Positions 44,419 to 51,375 of a stretch of DNA of 64,000 bases are shown piece after piece. Source of the DNA: Nitrospirota bacterium. Lineage in GTDB: Bacteria; Nitrospirota; Nitrospiria; 2-01-FULL-66-17. Every line of letters begins with the position of its first letter. Positions within the stretch are counted from its first letter, which is position 1. The translations under genes and the position numbers were made by a program. Location: contig JBFLXB010000016.1 in NCBI GenBank assembly GCA_040757335.1, positions 1 through 64,000 of the forward strand, given 5' to 3'. The notes beneath the pieces are model-generated. The model ran no database searches. It was given only the letters and a program-made list of their open reading frames with translations, and was not told the origin of the DNA.

Positions 44419-45204
44419 TCATGCGGCCTTGATGCCCTTCAGAACCACGGTGATGGCCCCGTATTTCCCGGCAACCTCCCGGGTCTCAGCCTCCGGGCTC
44501 TTCGAGAAGTAGTCAACGTGACTGATCGCGGCGACATCGGAGAAACCCGCCTTCCGGAACAGAGTCAGGTAGTCGTCCTCCAACACCGCGCCCACGATGC
44601 ACTCGGCCCAGAGCTGGGGGTTCTCCCGCGACGTCTCCTTGATCGGCTTGCCGAGCACGATATCGGAAATCTGGATCCGGCCGCCGGGCTTGAGGACTCG
44701 GAAGATTTCGGCGAATGCGCGGGGTTTGTCGGGCACAAGGTTCAACACGCCGTTGCTGGTCACGACATCCATGGAGGCGTCGGGAAGCGGGATCTTCTCG
44801 GCGTTCCCCTCGATGAACGTCGCGCACCGCGCAGTCATTTTGGCGGCGTTGGACCGCGCCTTCTCGAGCATGGCCGGCGTCATGTCCAGGCCGTAGACCG
44901 TGCCGCCCGGGCCGACCCACAACGAGGCGATGAGCACGTCGGTTCCCGAGCCCGAGCCAATGTCGAGCACGGTGTCGCCCTTCCGGATCGCTCCCACGGC
45001 AAAGGGATACCCCACGCCCGCGAACGACTCCACGGCCGTGGCCGGTATCGCATCGAGCTCCTCGGCGGGGTAGCCCACGAATTCGCACGCCGGGCGACCC
45101 GTAGGGAAGTGAAACGCTCGGTTGGGGCAGCTTGCCACGTCGGAGTACATCTGCGACACGGCCTTAAAGATCGACTCCTTCTTGGTATCGGTGATGGCGA
45201 CCAT
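44419..45204 (-). CDS. ArsM-like class I methyltransferase
   Basis: The 261-residue enzyme has VLDIGSGSGTDVLIAS, VYGLDMTPAMLEKAR, VTSNGVLNLVPDKPRAF and LKPGGRIQISDIVLGKP, the arsenite methyltransferase-like pattern. Cys residues occur at SCPNRAF, RPACEF, RCATF and AECIVGAV, the last like the ArsM CIAGA motif. The classical ArsM GCG-NP Cys is replaced in SFAGVGYPF, so arsenic methylation is possible but unproven. A GGAGGGAGG site precedes the ATG, immediately downstream of a repeated leader (45211-45332). Confidence 0.75.
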   Translation of the reverse strand: MVAITDTKKESIFKAVSQMYSDVASCPNRAFHFPTGRPACEFVGYPAEELDAIPATAVESFAGVGYPFAVGAIRKGDTVLDIGSGSGTDVLIASLWVGPGGTVYGLDMTPAMLEKARSNAAKMTARCATFIEGNAEKIPLPDASMDVVTSNGVLNLVPDKPRAFAEIFRVLKPGGRIQISDIVLGKPIKETSRENPQLWAECIVGAVLEDDYLTLFRKAGFSDVAAISHVDYFSKSPEAETREVAGKYGAITVVLKGIKAA

Positions 45205-45210
45205 TGCAAT

Positions 45211-45332
45211 CCTCCCTCCCTCGCTTGCGAAGCGCAACGCAGGCGCGTCGTTCCGCGCCGAGAACCTGCGCCGTGCCGACGGCACGGATGCCAATCGCCC
45301 TTCCTACCAGGTGGCGAAGCACTGCGAGACGC
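45211..45332 (-). repeat. Shared leader element, copy B (upstream of ArsM-like gene)
   Basis: On the minus strand the element begins gcgtctcgcagtgcttcgcc and contains cacctggtagga, gggcgattggcatcc, a perfect hairpin (ccgtgcc, 3-base loop, ggcacgg), gcgcaggttctcggcgcgg and a final gcaagcgaggg that abuts the ribosome-binding site. It is about 95% identical over roughly 95 bp to copy A at 58998-59180. Confidence 0.85.
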
Positions 45333-45403
45333 CGTTGATCTTGGTGATACGTTTCGTGTCAGCCGGGTTATCGTCCCCCGTACAGCGCGGCCAAAAGGTA
45401 CCG

Positions 45404-45844
45404 CTATCGCGTTTCGACGATGTCCTCGCGCATCGGCGCCAACAGGGCGAGCAGTTCGTTTTTCTCCCGTGCGGGCACCTTGTAGTGATCGAGGGTCTGG
45501 ACGAGATCGTCGACCACCGCGTCGAACTCGTCGCCGGAGATCCCCATCCCCGCGTGCGCGGCCTTCATCGGCCGGCCCTGATACTCGCAGGGGCCGCCGG
45601 TGGCCTGGCAGACGAGGTCCACGAGGTTTGCGGCAAGCACCGGGACGCGTTCAGGAGCGGGCTGGTGCTGGATACGGCTGTCCGATCCCACCTTCTGGAG
45701 GAAATCCCCGACAACCGCGGTGATGGCGGGCTTGCCGCCCAGGCGGTCGTAGAGCGAGGCTTCGGTCGTGGTCACGTGGCGCGCGCAGCCGGCGGCCGCT
45801 GCCATGGAAAGTCCAACGACGACAGCAATTCGCAAGATACTCAT
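45404..45844 (-). CDS. Group 1 truncated haemoglobin, lipoprotein form
   Basis: The 146-residue protein has a lipoprotein signal with lipobox AAAGC (Cys near residue 20) followed by a truncated globin: LYDRLGGKPAITAVVGDFLQKV, GPCEYQGRPMKAAHAGMGI with the proximal His, and FDAVVDDLVQTLDHYKV. Such globins bind O2 or NO. Export and lipid anchoring place it in the periplasm. It lies 25 bp after an anti-sigma gene and is probably co-transcribed with the ECF sigma factor. Confidence 0.88.
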   Translation of the reverse strand: MSILRIAVVVGLSMAAAAGCARHVTTTEASLYDRLGGKPAITAVVGDFLQKVGSDSRIQHQPAPERVPVLAANLVDLVCQATGGPCEYQGRPMKAAHAGMGISGDEFDAVVDDLVQTLDHYKVPAREKNELLALLAPMREDIVETR

Positions 45845-45869
45845 CGGTCATCCTCCCGCGGTGAAATGG

Positions 45870-46109
45870 TTAAAACCGCTTTAACACGGTCTTGATCCGC
45901 TCCTGAAAAGATTCGCCGGCGGGCTCCCGCCCCGCCGTGCGAAGCTTGTCTTTCAGGCGGCGCTCGAACTCCGCGCGCGAGAAACAACTCCTGCACGCTT
46001 CCAGGTGATGGTCGACCTGGTGGCGCACCGTCGCTCCCACCTCCTGGTCGAGGTACTCGAGCAGGTGCGCCAACGCTTCCTCACATCCGATTGTCTTGAC
46101 CCGTTTCAT
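45870..46109 (-). CDS. Zinc-finger anti-sigma factor (mycothiol/ChrR-like ZAS)
   Basis: The 79-residue protein has an N-terminal Cys and a zf-HC2 motif HHLEACRSCF (HxxxCxxC), as in zinc anti-sigma factors that release their sigma factor on thiol oxidation or metal stress. No transmembrane segment is present, so it is soluble. Its start overlaps the end of the ECF sigma gene by 29 bp. Confidence 0.85.
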   Translation of the reverse strand: MKRVKTIGCEEALAHLLEYLDQEVGATVRHQVDHHLEACRSCFSRAEFERRLKDKLRTAGREPAGESFQERIKTVLKRF

Positions 46110-46692
46110 GGCATGCCTCGTGTGAGTGATGGCTCGACGGCGCGTCCTTGGCGTAGACCCACAATGCCTTCTGGAGGTGGCCTCGCGCCCGTGCCAGCCG
46201 GGATCGCACCGTGCCGAGCGGAACGCCCAGCATCCGGCTGATGTCCTGGTACGAAAACCCTTCCATGTCCGCCAGGACCACCACGATACGGAACGCCTCG
46301 GGCAAGGCATCCACGGCGCGTTCGATGTCGTGGCGGAGCATCTTGTTGAGGAACTCCTGCTCGGGGTTGCCCCACCACAGCAGGAATGGCTGGTGGAGCT
46401 CTTCGAACAGGGAGAACGCCGACTCGCCGGTGGGCTCGTCGAGCGAGACGTCGGCCTTCGGGCGGACGCTGCGCTTGCGGCACTCGCTGATGAAGGCGTT
46501 GGTGAGGATCCGGAACAGCCACGGCCGGAAGCGGCCGGCGTCCCGGAGGGTGCCGCGTCGCTCCCACGCCTTGGCTACGGCGTCCGCCACGAGATCTTCG
46601 GCGTCTTGCCGATTTTTTGCCAGCCGCATGGCGGCGCCCAGCAAGTCGTCGAGGAGCGCCATGATCTGGTCTTGAAACGCCGTTCGATCCAT
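46081..46692 (-). CDS. ECF-family RNA polymerase sigma factor
   Basis: The 203-residue sigma factor has region 2 (QDAEDLVADAVAKAWERRG, RPWLFRILTNAFISECRKR) and region 4 (ALPEAFRIVVVLADMEGFSY, MLGVPLGTVRSRLARARGHLQ). The start at 46692 is preferred because a GGGGGG-like site lies 4-5 bases upstream; an in-frame Met 11 codons earlier is less likely. It is coupled to its anti-sigma gene. Its probable targets include the globin lipoprotein operon. Confidence 0.92.
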   Translation of the reverse strand: MDRTAFQDQIMALLDDLLGAAMRLAKNRQDAEDLVADAVAKAWERRGTLRDAGRFRPWLFRILTNAFISECRKRSVRPKADVSLDEPTGESAFSLFEELHQPFLLWWGNPEQEFLNKMLRHDIERAVDALPEAFRIVVVLADMEGFSYQDISRMLGVPLGTVRSRLARARGHLQKALWVYAKDAPSSHHSHEACHETGQDNRM

Positions 46693-46855
46693 CCGTTCCC
46701 CCCGCAGTCCGTTGTCGCCCGACATCCGCCTAGACGCAGGCGCTCCGAAAAAGTTCCCGGGTGCCCCGCTTCGACGCCAAGGACATGGCCCGCGGGCGAG
46801 TCGACGACCGGACCGCGCCGGTTCAGACGCGGCGAGCTGTGCTACAGTTGATGCC

Positions 46856-47380
46856 ATGGCACCGCTGGACGCTGCCCACTCTCCACTCGACGGCCGTCGC
46901 GTCATTCGCGACATTAACACGGTGGGCTGGCACGTCGCGCGGGTGCCGCCCGCGGGCGGCCACCACGGGTGGGCGTTTTCCGTGGGATTCGCACAGACCT
47001 TTGATCATCCCGAAGTGGCGATCTTCGGGCTCCCCGACGACGTGCTACGGGCGCTCCTCGACACCATCGGCCGGCATCTCCGCGCCGGGCGAACGTTTCG
47101 CGACGGCCACGAGGACGCGACACTGGCCCCGCCCTTTCGTTTCGTGTTCCGTGCCGTTGACCCCGCGTGGCGGGCCGCGGTGCTGCCGGTGGCGTCGTGG
47201 TTTTACGGCGACCGCTCGTTTACCGCGGTGCAGTCGTTCTGGCCGGATCGCGCCCACCGACTTCCCTGGGAAGAGGGTTTCGACCCGGATCTGGTCGGCT
47301 TCCAGCCCCTGTTGTTTCACGACGACGCGACGGCGGCGCGCGTCGGGCCTCTGCTCGCTTCCTCGCCCGCTGCCGATTGA
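46856..47380 (+). CDS. DUF4262 domain protein
   Basis: The 174-residue protein matches DUF4262: DINTVGWHVARVPP, GWAFSVGFAQTFDHPEVAIFGLP and GFQPLLFHD. These proteins are widespread and uncharacterised. It is divergently transcribed from the ECF sigma gene with about 160 bp between them, and the FHA gene follows 50 bp downstream. Confidence 0.8.
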   Translation: MAPLDAAHSPLDGRRVIRDINTVGWHVARVPPAGGHHGWAFSVGFAQTFDHPEVAIFGLPDDVLRALLDTIGRHLRAGRTFRDGHEDATLAPPFRFVFRAVDPAWRAAVLPVASWFYGDRSFTAVQSFWPDRAHRLPWEEGFDPDLVGFQPLLFHDDATAARVGPLLASSPAAD

Positions 47381-47429
47381 CAGCGGGCCGCTCCCGTCTA
47401 TCCTTAACCGGGCTGCCGAAACTTCACGT

Positions 47430-47792
47430 ATGGACGACGAGCAGACACTTCATTTCGGAATGAACGGGGGGCTGCCCGGGGACTCGGTGCCGACCCTCAA
47501 GGTGCTCAACGGCCCGCTCGAAGGCCGCGAGTATCGTCTGGTCAGCCGCGAGTACGTGATCGGCCGTGACCCCATGTCGGACATCGTGATCGATTTGAAG
47601 GACGTGTCGCGGCGCCACGCCAAAATCGAGAAAATGGCGACCGAATACGTGATCTGCGACCTGGGCAGCGCCAACGGCGTGTCCGTCAACAACCTCAAAT
47701 CGCCGCGAGCGGTCTTGATGAACGGCGACGTGCTCCAGATCGGGTCCTGTTTAATCCAGTTCCACTGGATTCGTCCCTTGCCCACGTCCTGA
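47430..47792 (+). CDS. FHA domain protein
   Basis: The 120-residue protein is one FHA domain: GREYRLVSREYVIGRDPMSDI, VSRRHAKIEK and LGSANGVSVNN, with the phosphothreonine-binding Arg, Ser and Asn residues in place. FHA domains bind phosphothreonine. No kinase or secretion partner is adjacent, so the partner is unknown. The start at 47430 begins a natural N-terminus (MDDEQTLHFG). Confidence 0.88.
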   Translation: MDDEQTLHFGMNGGLPGDSVPTLKVLNGPLEGREYRLVSREYVIGRDPMSDIVIDLKDVSRRHAKIEKMATEYVICDLGSANGVSVNNLKSPRAVLMNGDVLQIGSCLIQFHWIRPLPTS

Positions 47793-47881
47793 CGCTCCCT
47801 CCCGCCACCAGCGCCCAGGCCCATTGCCGCGCCGTCCCCTTCATCGGGCCGCAGCGTAGCAGAGGAGATCGCTCGGTTCAA

Positions 47882-47897
47882 CCGACCGGATGGTCGG
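47882..47897. promoter_or_regulatory. Candidate TetR-type operator upstream of the cus operon
   Basis: ccgacc (47882-47887) and ggtcgg (47892-47897) form a perfect palindrome with a 4-base centre, extended weakly by flanking AA and AA. Such dyads are typical of TetR-family operators. It sits 11 bp before a TTGACA box. No tetR gene is in the window. Confidence 0.45.
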
Positions 47898-47907
47898 AAT
47901 ACGTGCA

Positions 47908-47937
47908 TTGACAACTCGGCGGTTATTGAAGTAGCTT
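47908..47937 (+). promoter_or_regulatory. Promoter of the CusCBA-like efflux operon
   Basis: A perfect -35 TTGACA (47908-47913) is followed after 18 bp by a weak TAGCTT (47932-47937). The poor -10 fits an activated or regulated promoter. The first gene begins within or just after the -10, so the start codon of that gene is uncertain. Confidence 0.45.
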
Positions 47938-48343
47938 GTCTGACGTGAAGACCCTCTTCCGTCGCGGCTCCTCGGCCGGTGGGTACTCTCCCATTCGGAA
48001 ACCGGTGGCGGTGGTGGTTTCGTTCCTGCTGCTGGTGGCGTCGCTTTGTCCGGTGTCTGTTTCGGCAATGAGCCCGGACGTCGCTTGGACCGACCCCGGG
48101 ATGGCTCCCATGTCCTGCCCGGTTCAACTGGTCCCCTGCACCACGCTCTCCACCGCGTTCCAGTCATCGGTGCAGCATCTCAAAAGCGTGCCGGGGCACA
48201 GCGCGTCGATCTTGGATCCGGATGGGGAGACGACGATTGCTCCTGCCGTTGCGAACCGCGGCCGAGTCAGTCGTGACTCCATCCGCGTTGCACCACTCCG
48301 TTCTATTCCGCTGTACCTCCTGCACGCCTCGCTGATCCGCTAA
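47936..48343 (+). CDS. Small exported protein at the head of the efflux operon
   Basis: The frame opens at TTG, with GTG three codons later. It encodes an N-terminal hydrophobic segment (VAVVVSFLLLVASLCPVSVSA, probable signal peptide) and about 90 further residues with two Cys (MSCPVQLVPC) and a basic C-terminus. Similar small proteins often precede metal RND operons, but no family is recognised. Because it overlaps the weak -10, a downstream GTG is the more likely start. Confidence 0.55.
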   Translation: MSDVKTLFRRGSSAGGYSPIRKPVAVVVSFLLLVASLCPVSVSAMSPDVAWTDPGMAPMSCPVQLVPCTTLSTAFQSSVQHLKSVPGHSASILDPDGETTIAPAVANRGRVSRDSIRVAPLRSIPLYLLHASLIR

Positions 48344-48415
48344 ACCCTTCGCTCTGCGTCAATCGACGCGCCCCCGTGGTGCGTCCGAGTCCTCGACGTC
48401 CGGAGAGAGGGTGGT

Positions 48416-49672
48416 ATGCCGATTTTGTCTCGCTTAGTTACCCGGTTCATCTTATGGGCCGTGTTGTCGCTGGTTGTCTGGGGGATGCCGCACCCCGCGC
48501 ACGCCGACGACACGTTGAACCGCTTCCTCGATCAGGCCATGGCCGACAACCCCGCGATCGTCGCAGCGCGGCAGCGCTGGGAGGCGGTGCAGGCCGAGGT
48601 CCCGCAAGCGCGCGCCCTGGAAGACCCGACGGCCAGTCTCACGCTCTGGTCCATTCCCTCGAATTTCGACGTGTCGGAGACCGATGAGGTCTGGTACGGC
48701 CTGTCCCAGACATTCCCGTTTCCGGGAAAACGAGGGTTCAGGGGGCGAGCGGCAGAGCAGATGGCCCGTGCCGTGGAACAGGACTATCTCGCGGTGCAAC
48801 GAGCGGTGCGCGCGCAGGTCAAGCAGACGTGGGCGCGGCTGTACCGCGTGCAGCGACAGATCGCGGTCCACCGTGAGCATCAGGCCCTGTTGAACGAATT
48901 AATCCAGAGCGCGCTGCAGCGCTACGCCGTGGGGCAGGCGACGCAGCAGGAAAGCCTCAAGGCCCAGGTGGAGCTCTCCACGCTGCACGCAAGTCTGTTG
49001 ACCCTTGAACAAGAACAGCAGAGTCTGCGCATCGAACTCAACACCCTGGCGGGCCGTCCCGATGACCCGTTGTTCTTCGGCACGGCGCAGATCGACTATC
49101 AATCGGTCGCGGCCGGTCTCGATGCATTGGAGGCGCGTGCTCTCGATCAACGCCCGGAACTCCAAGCGGCCGGCCGCATGGTGGCGCGCCAGGAGGAGAC
49201 TGTGGCGCTGGCGCGGCGGGCGTGGTGGCCCGACTTCATGACGGAGGTCTCCTACTGGGACGTCCAGGATGGGCCCAATCGCTGGATGCTCACGGGCAAG
49301 ATGACGCTCCCCTGGGTGGCGGCCGGGAAATACCGGGCAAAGGTCGCGGAGGAAGTGGCGGGTCGGGCACGGGCCGCGGCCGAGGTGGATGCCGTCCGGA
49401 ACGACACCGTCTCCAGGGTCCGCGATGCGTTCCTCAAGCTCAATACCGCACAGTCGCTGATCGAGCTCTATCGCGGCGGCATCATCGCTCAAGCCGAACA
49501 AGGGCTGGAGTCGGCGCGTATCGCGTACATGACCGGGAGGACCGATTTTCTCAATGTGATCGATGCGGAGCGCCGGTTGCGCGACGTGAGGCTCGCGGCG
49601 GACGTGGCGCTCGCTGATTGGGCCGAGCAACGCGCTGAACTGGAACGAGTGGTTGGACTCGATCTTTTATAA
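48416..49672 (+). CDS. TolC-family outer-membrane efflux protein (CusC-like)
   Basis: The 418-residue protein has a signal peptide ending near PHPAHA and two TolC-type helical repeats (ALDQAMADNPAIVAARQRWE-type; later AEVDAVRNDTVSRVRDAFLKL). It forms the outer-membrane channel of a tripartite pump. It is followed directly by the adaptor and RND genes; its end overlaps the long adaptor frame, but the adaptor start at 49692 leaves a 19-bp gap. Confidence 0.92.
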   Translation: MPILSRLVTRFILWAVLSLVVWGMPHPAHADDTLNRFLDQAMADNPAIVAARQRWEAVQAEVPQARALEDPTASLTLWSIPSNFDVSETDEVWYGLSQTFPFPGKRGFRGRAAEQMARAVEQDYLAVQRAVRAQVKQTWARLYRVQRQIAVHREHQALLNELIQSALQRYAVGQATQQESLKAQVELSTLHASLLTLEQEQQSLRIELNTLAGRPDDPLFFGTAQIDYQSVAAGLDALEARALDQRPELQAAGRMVARQEETVALARRAWWPDFMTEVSYWDVQDGPNRWMLTGKMTLPWVAAGKYRAKVAEEVAGRARAAAEVDAVRNDTVSRVRDAFLKLNTAQSLIELYRGGIIAQAEQGLESARIAYMTGRTDFLNVIDAERRLRDVRLAADVALADWAEQRAELERVVGLDLL

Positions 49673-49691
49673 CGAGAAAGGAATGGACACC

Positions 49692-51374
49692 ATGACAGCA
49701 CGAGCACGACGAACGATCTCGGGAACATTGTTGGGCTTCCTCGGCGGTGTGGCCACCGCCCTGGCTGTAGTCGCGGGGTGGTGGCTGTGGTCGGACCGCC
49801 CTCTGGCTGCCTCCGGGGACGTGGAGCGCTCAGGAGCCATGGCGAACATGTCCGACATGGAGGGCATGGACATGTCGGGTGGCAGCATGGCTCAAGCCCC
49901 CGTCACACTGACGCCCGCGCGGCGCCAGAGCATCGGGGTCAAGACCGGCGTCGTCGAAACACGTCCGTTCGAGAAGACGGTCCGTGCCGTCGGCACCGTG
50001 GCGTATGACGAACGGCATGTCAAGCAGGTCAATCTGCGGGTCGCGGGGTGGGTCACCAAGCTGGCCGCGAATTTCACCGGCCAGTTCGTGCGGGCCGGGG
50101 AGCCGTTACTGACCATTTACAGTCCCGAGCTGGCAGCGACCCAGGACGAGTACCGTCTGGCGCTCCGTACCCGCGCGCGGCTGGGCCAGTCGGTGATGGA
50201 GCCCATTCGAACCGGGGCCGACGAGCAGGTCGTGGCCGCACGCTCGCGGCTGCGGCTCCTCAACCTGAGCGACGAGCAGATCGCGTCGCTGGGCGAAGCG
50301 GCCCCCAGCGCTGAAACCACCCTGGTCGCTCCGCTCTCCGGCGTCATCACCAAAAAGATGGCGCTTCAAGGCATGTACGCGACCCCCGAGATGCCCCTGT
50401 ACGAGATCGCGGACCTTTCGACGGTGTGGGTCTACGCGGACGTTTACGAGCAGGATCTGCCCTTGATCGCTCTGGGCCAGACGGCCGCGGTGACGTTGGC
50501 GGCCTATCCCGGAGAGCAATTTGAGGGGCGCGTCGTCTTCATCGACCCGGCGCTTTCGCCTGAAACGCGGACCACCAGGGTCCGGACGGAGTTCGCGAAT
50601 CCCGATCTTCGGCTCAAGCCCGGCATGTATGGCGACGTCACGATCCACGTGAGGAAAAAACCCGTGCTGGCCGTGCCGCGCGAGGCCGTGCTCGATTCAG
50701 GCACCAAGACGCTTGCGTTCCTGGACGCGGGGGACGGGCGTTTCGAGCCGCGCGAAATCAAGACCGGCCGCACGTTCGACGGCTACACCGAGGTGATCGA
50801 GGGGCTGCAAGCGGGCGACAAGGTCGTGACCTCGGGAACGTTCCTGATCGATTCCGAGAGCAGGCTGATGGCGGCGACCAACATGATGGGGGCGCTCGGC
50901 ATGGGCGGTATCAAGATGGAGCAGGCCCAGATGGGCGAGATGGATATGGGCGGGATGCCGGGCATGGCCGGGATGGAGGACATGAAGGGCATGGAGGGCA
51001 TGGAGGGCAATGACATGAAGGGTATGCCCGGCATGCCCATGGGAGCTGCCGCGACGCCGTCCGCTCAGACGATCGGCGGGGTCACGCTCTCCCTGGAGAC
51101 CGATCCCGCGCCTGCCCAAAAAGGCGACAACACGGTGCGGGTGACGGTTCGCGCCAACAACAAGCCGGTGACGGACGCCGTGGTCACGGTGGCGTACACC
51201 ATGGCCATGCCGGGCATGGAGGTGGAGACCGTGAAAGCGACCCACACCAAGGACGGGGTCTATGAGGCGGTCGTAGATCTGGGGATGAGGGGCGCGTGGA
51301 CCATTGACGCGACCGTGGCGCGAGGCAATTCCAAGCCCGTGACCGCGCAGTTCACCGTGCACGCCGGGAAATAA
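49692..51374 (+). CDS. CusB-like membrane fusion protein with Met-rich segments and C-terminal YtkA-like domain
   Basis: The protein of about 560 residues begins MTARARRTISG, with one N-terminal helix. The adaptor region has LRVAGWVTKLAANFTGQFVR and YSPELAATQDEY, and a beta-barrel domain follows. Two Met-rich stretches (near residues 50-67, with MSDMEGMDMSGG, and near 400-455, with MGEMDMGGMPGMAGM) probably bind Cu(I)/Ag(I). A C-terminal YtkA/FixH-like Ig-type domain (DPAPAQKGDNTVRVTVRANN to PVTAQFTVHAGK) is fused on, which is unusual for CusB. The start at 49692 follows an AAGGA site. Confidence 0.9.
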   Translation: MTARARRTISGTLLGFLGGVATALAVVAGWWLWSDRPLAASGDVERSGAMANMSDMEGMDMSGGSMAQAPVTLTPARRQSIGVKTGVVETRPFEKTVRAVGTVAYDERHVKQVNLRVAGWVTKLAANFTGQFVRAGEPLLTIYSPELAATQDEYRLALRTRARLGQSVMEPIRTGADEQVVAARSRLRLLNLSDEQIASLGEAAPSAETTLVAPLSGVITKKMALQGMYATPEMPLYEIADLSTVWVYADVYEQDLPLIALGQTAAVTLAAYPGEQFEGRVVFIDPALSPETRTTRVRTEFANPDLRLKPGMYGDVTIHVRKKPVLAVPREAVLDSGTKTLAFLDAGDGRFEPREIKTGRTFDGYTEVIEGLQAGDKVVTSGTFLIDSESRLMAATNMMGALGMGGIKMEQAQMGEMDMGGMPGMAGMEDMKGMEGMEGNDMKGMPGMPMGAAATPSAQTIGGVTLSLETDPAPAQKGDNTVRVTVRANNKPVTDAVVTVAYTMAMPGMEVETVKATHTKDGVYEAVVDLGMRGAWTIDATVARGNSKPVTAQFTVHAGK

Positions 51375-51375
51375 C

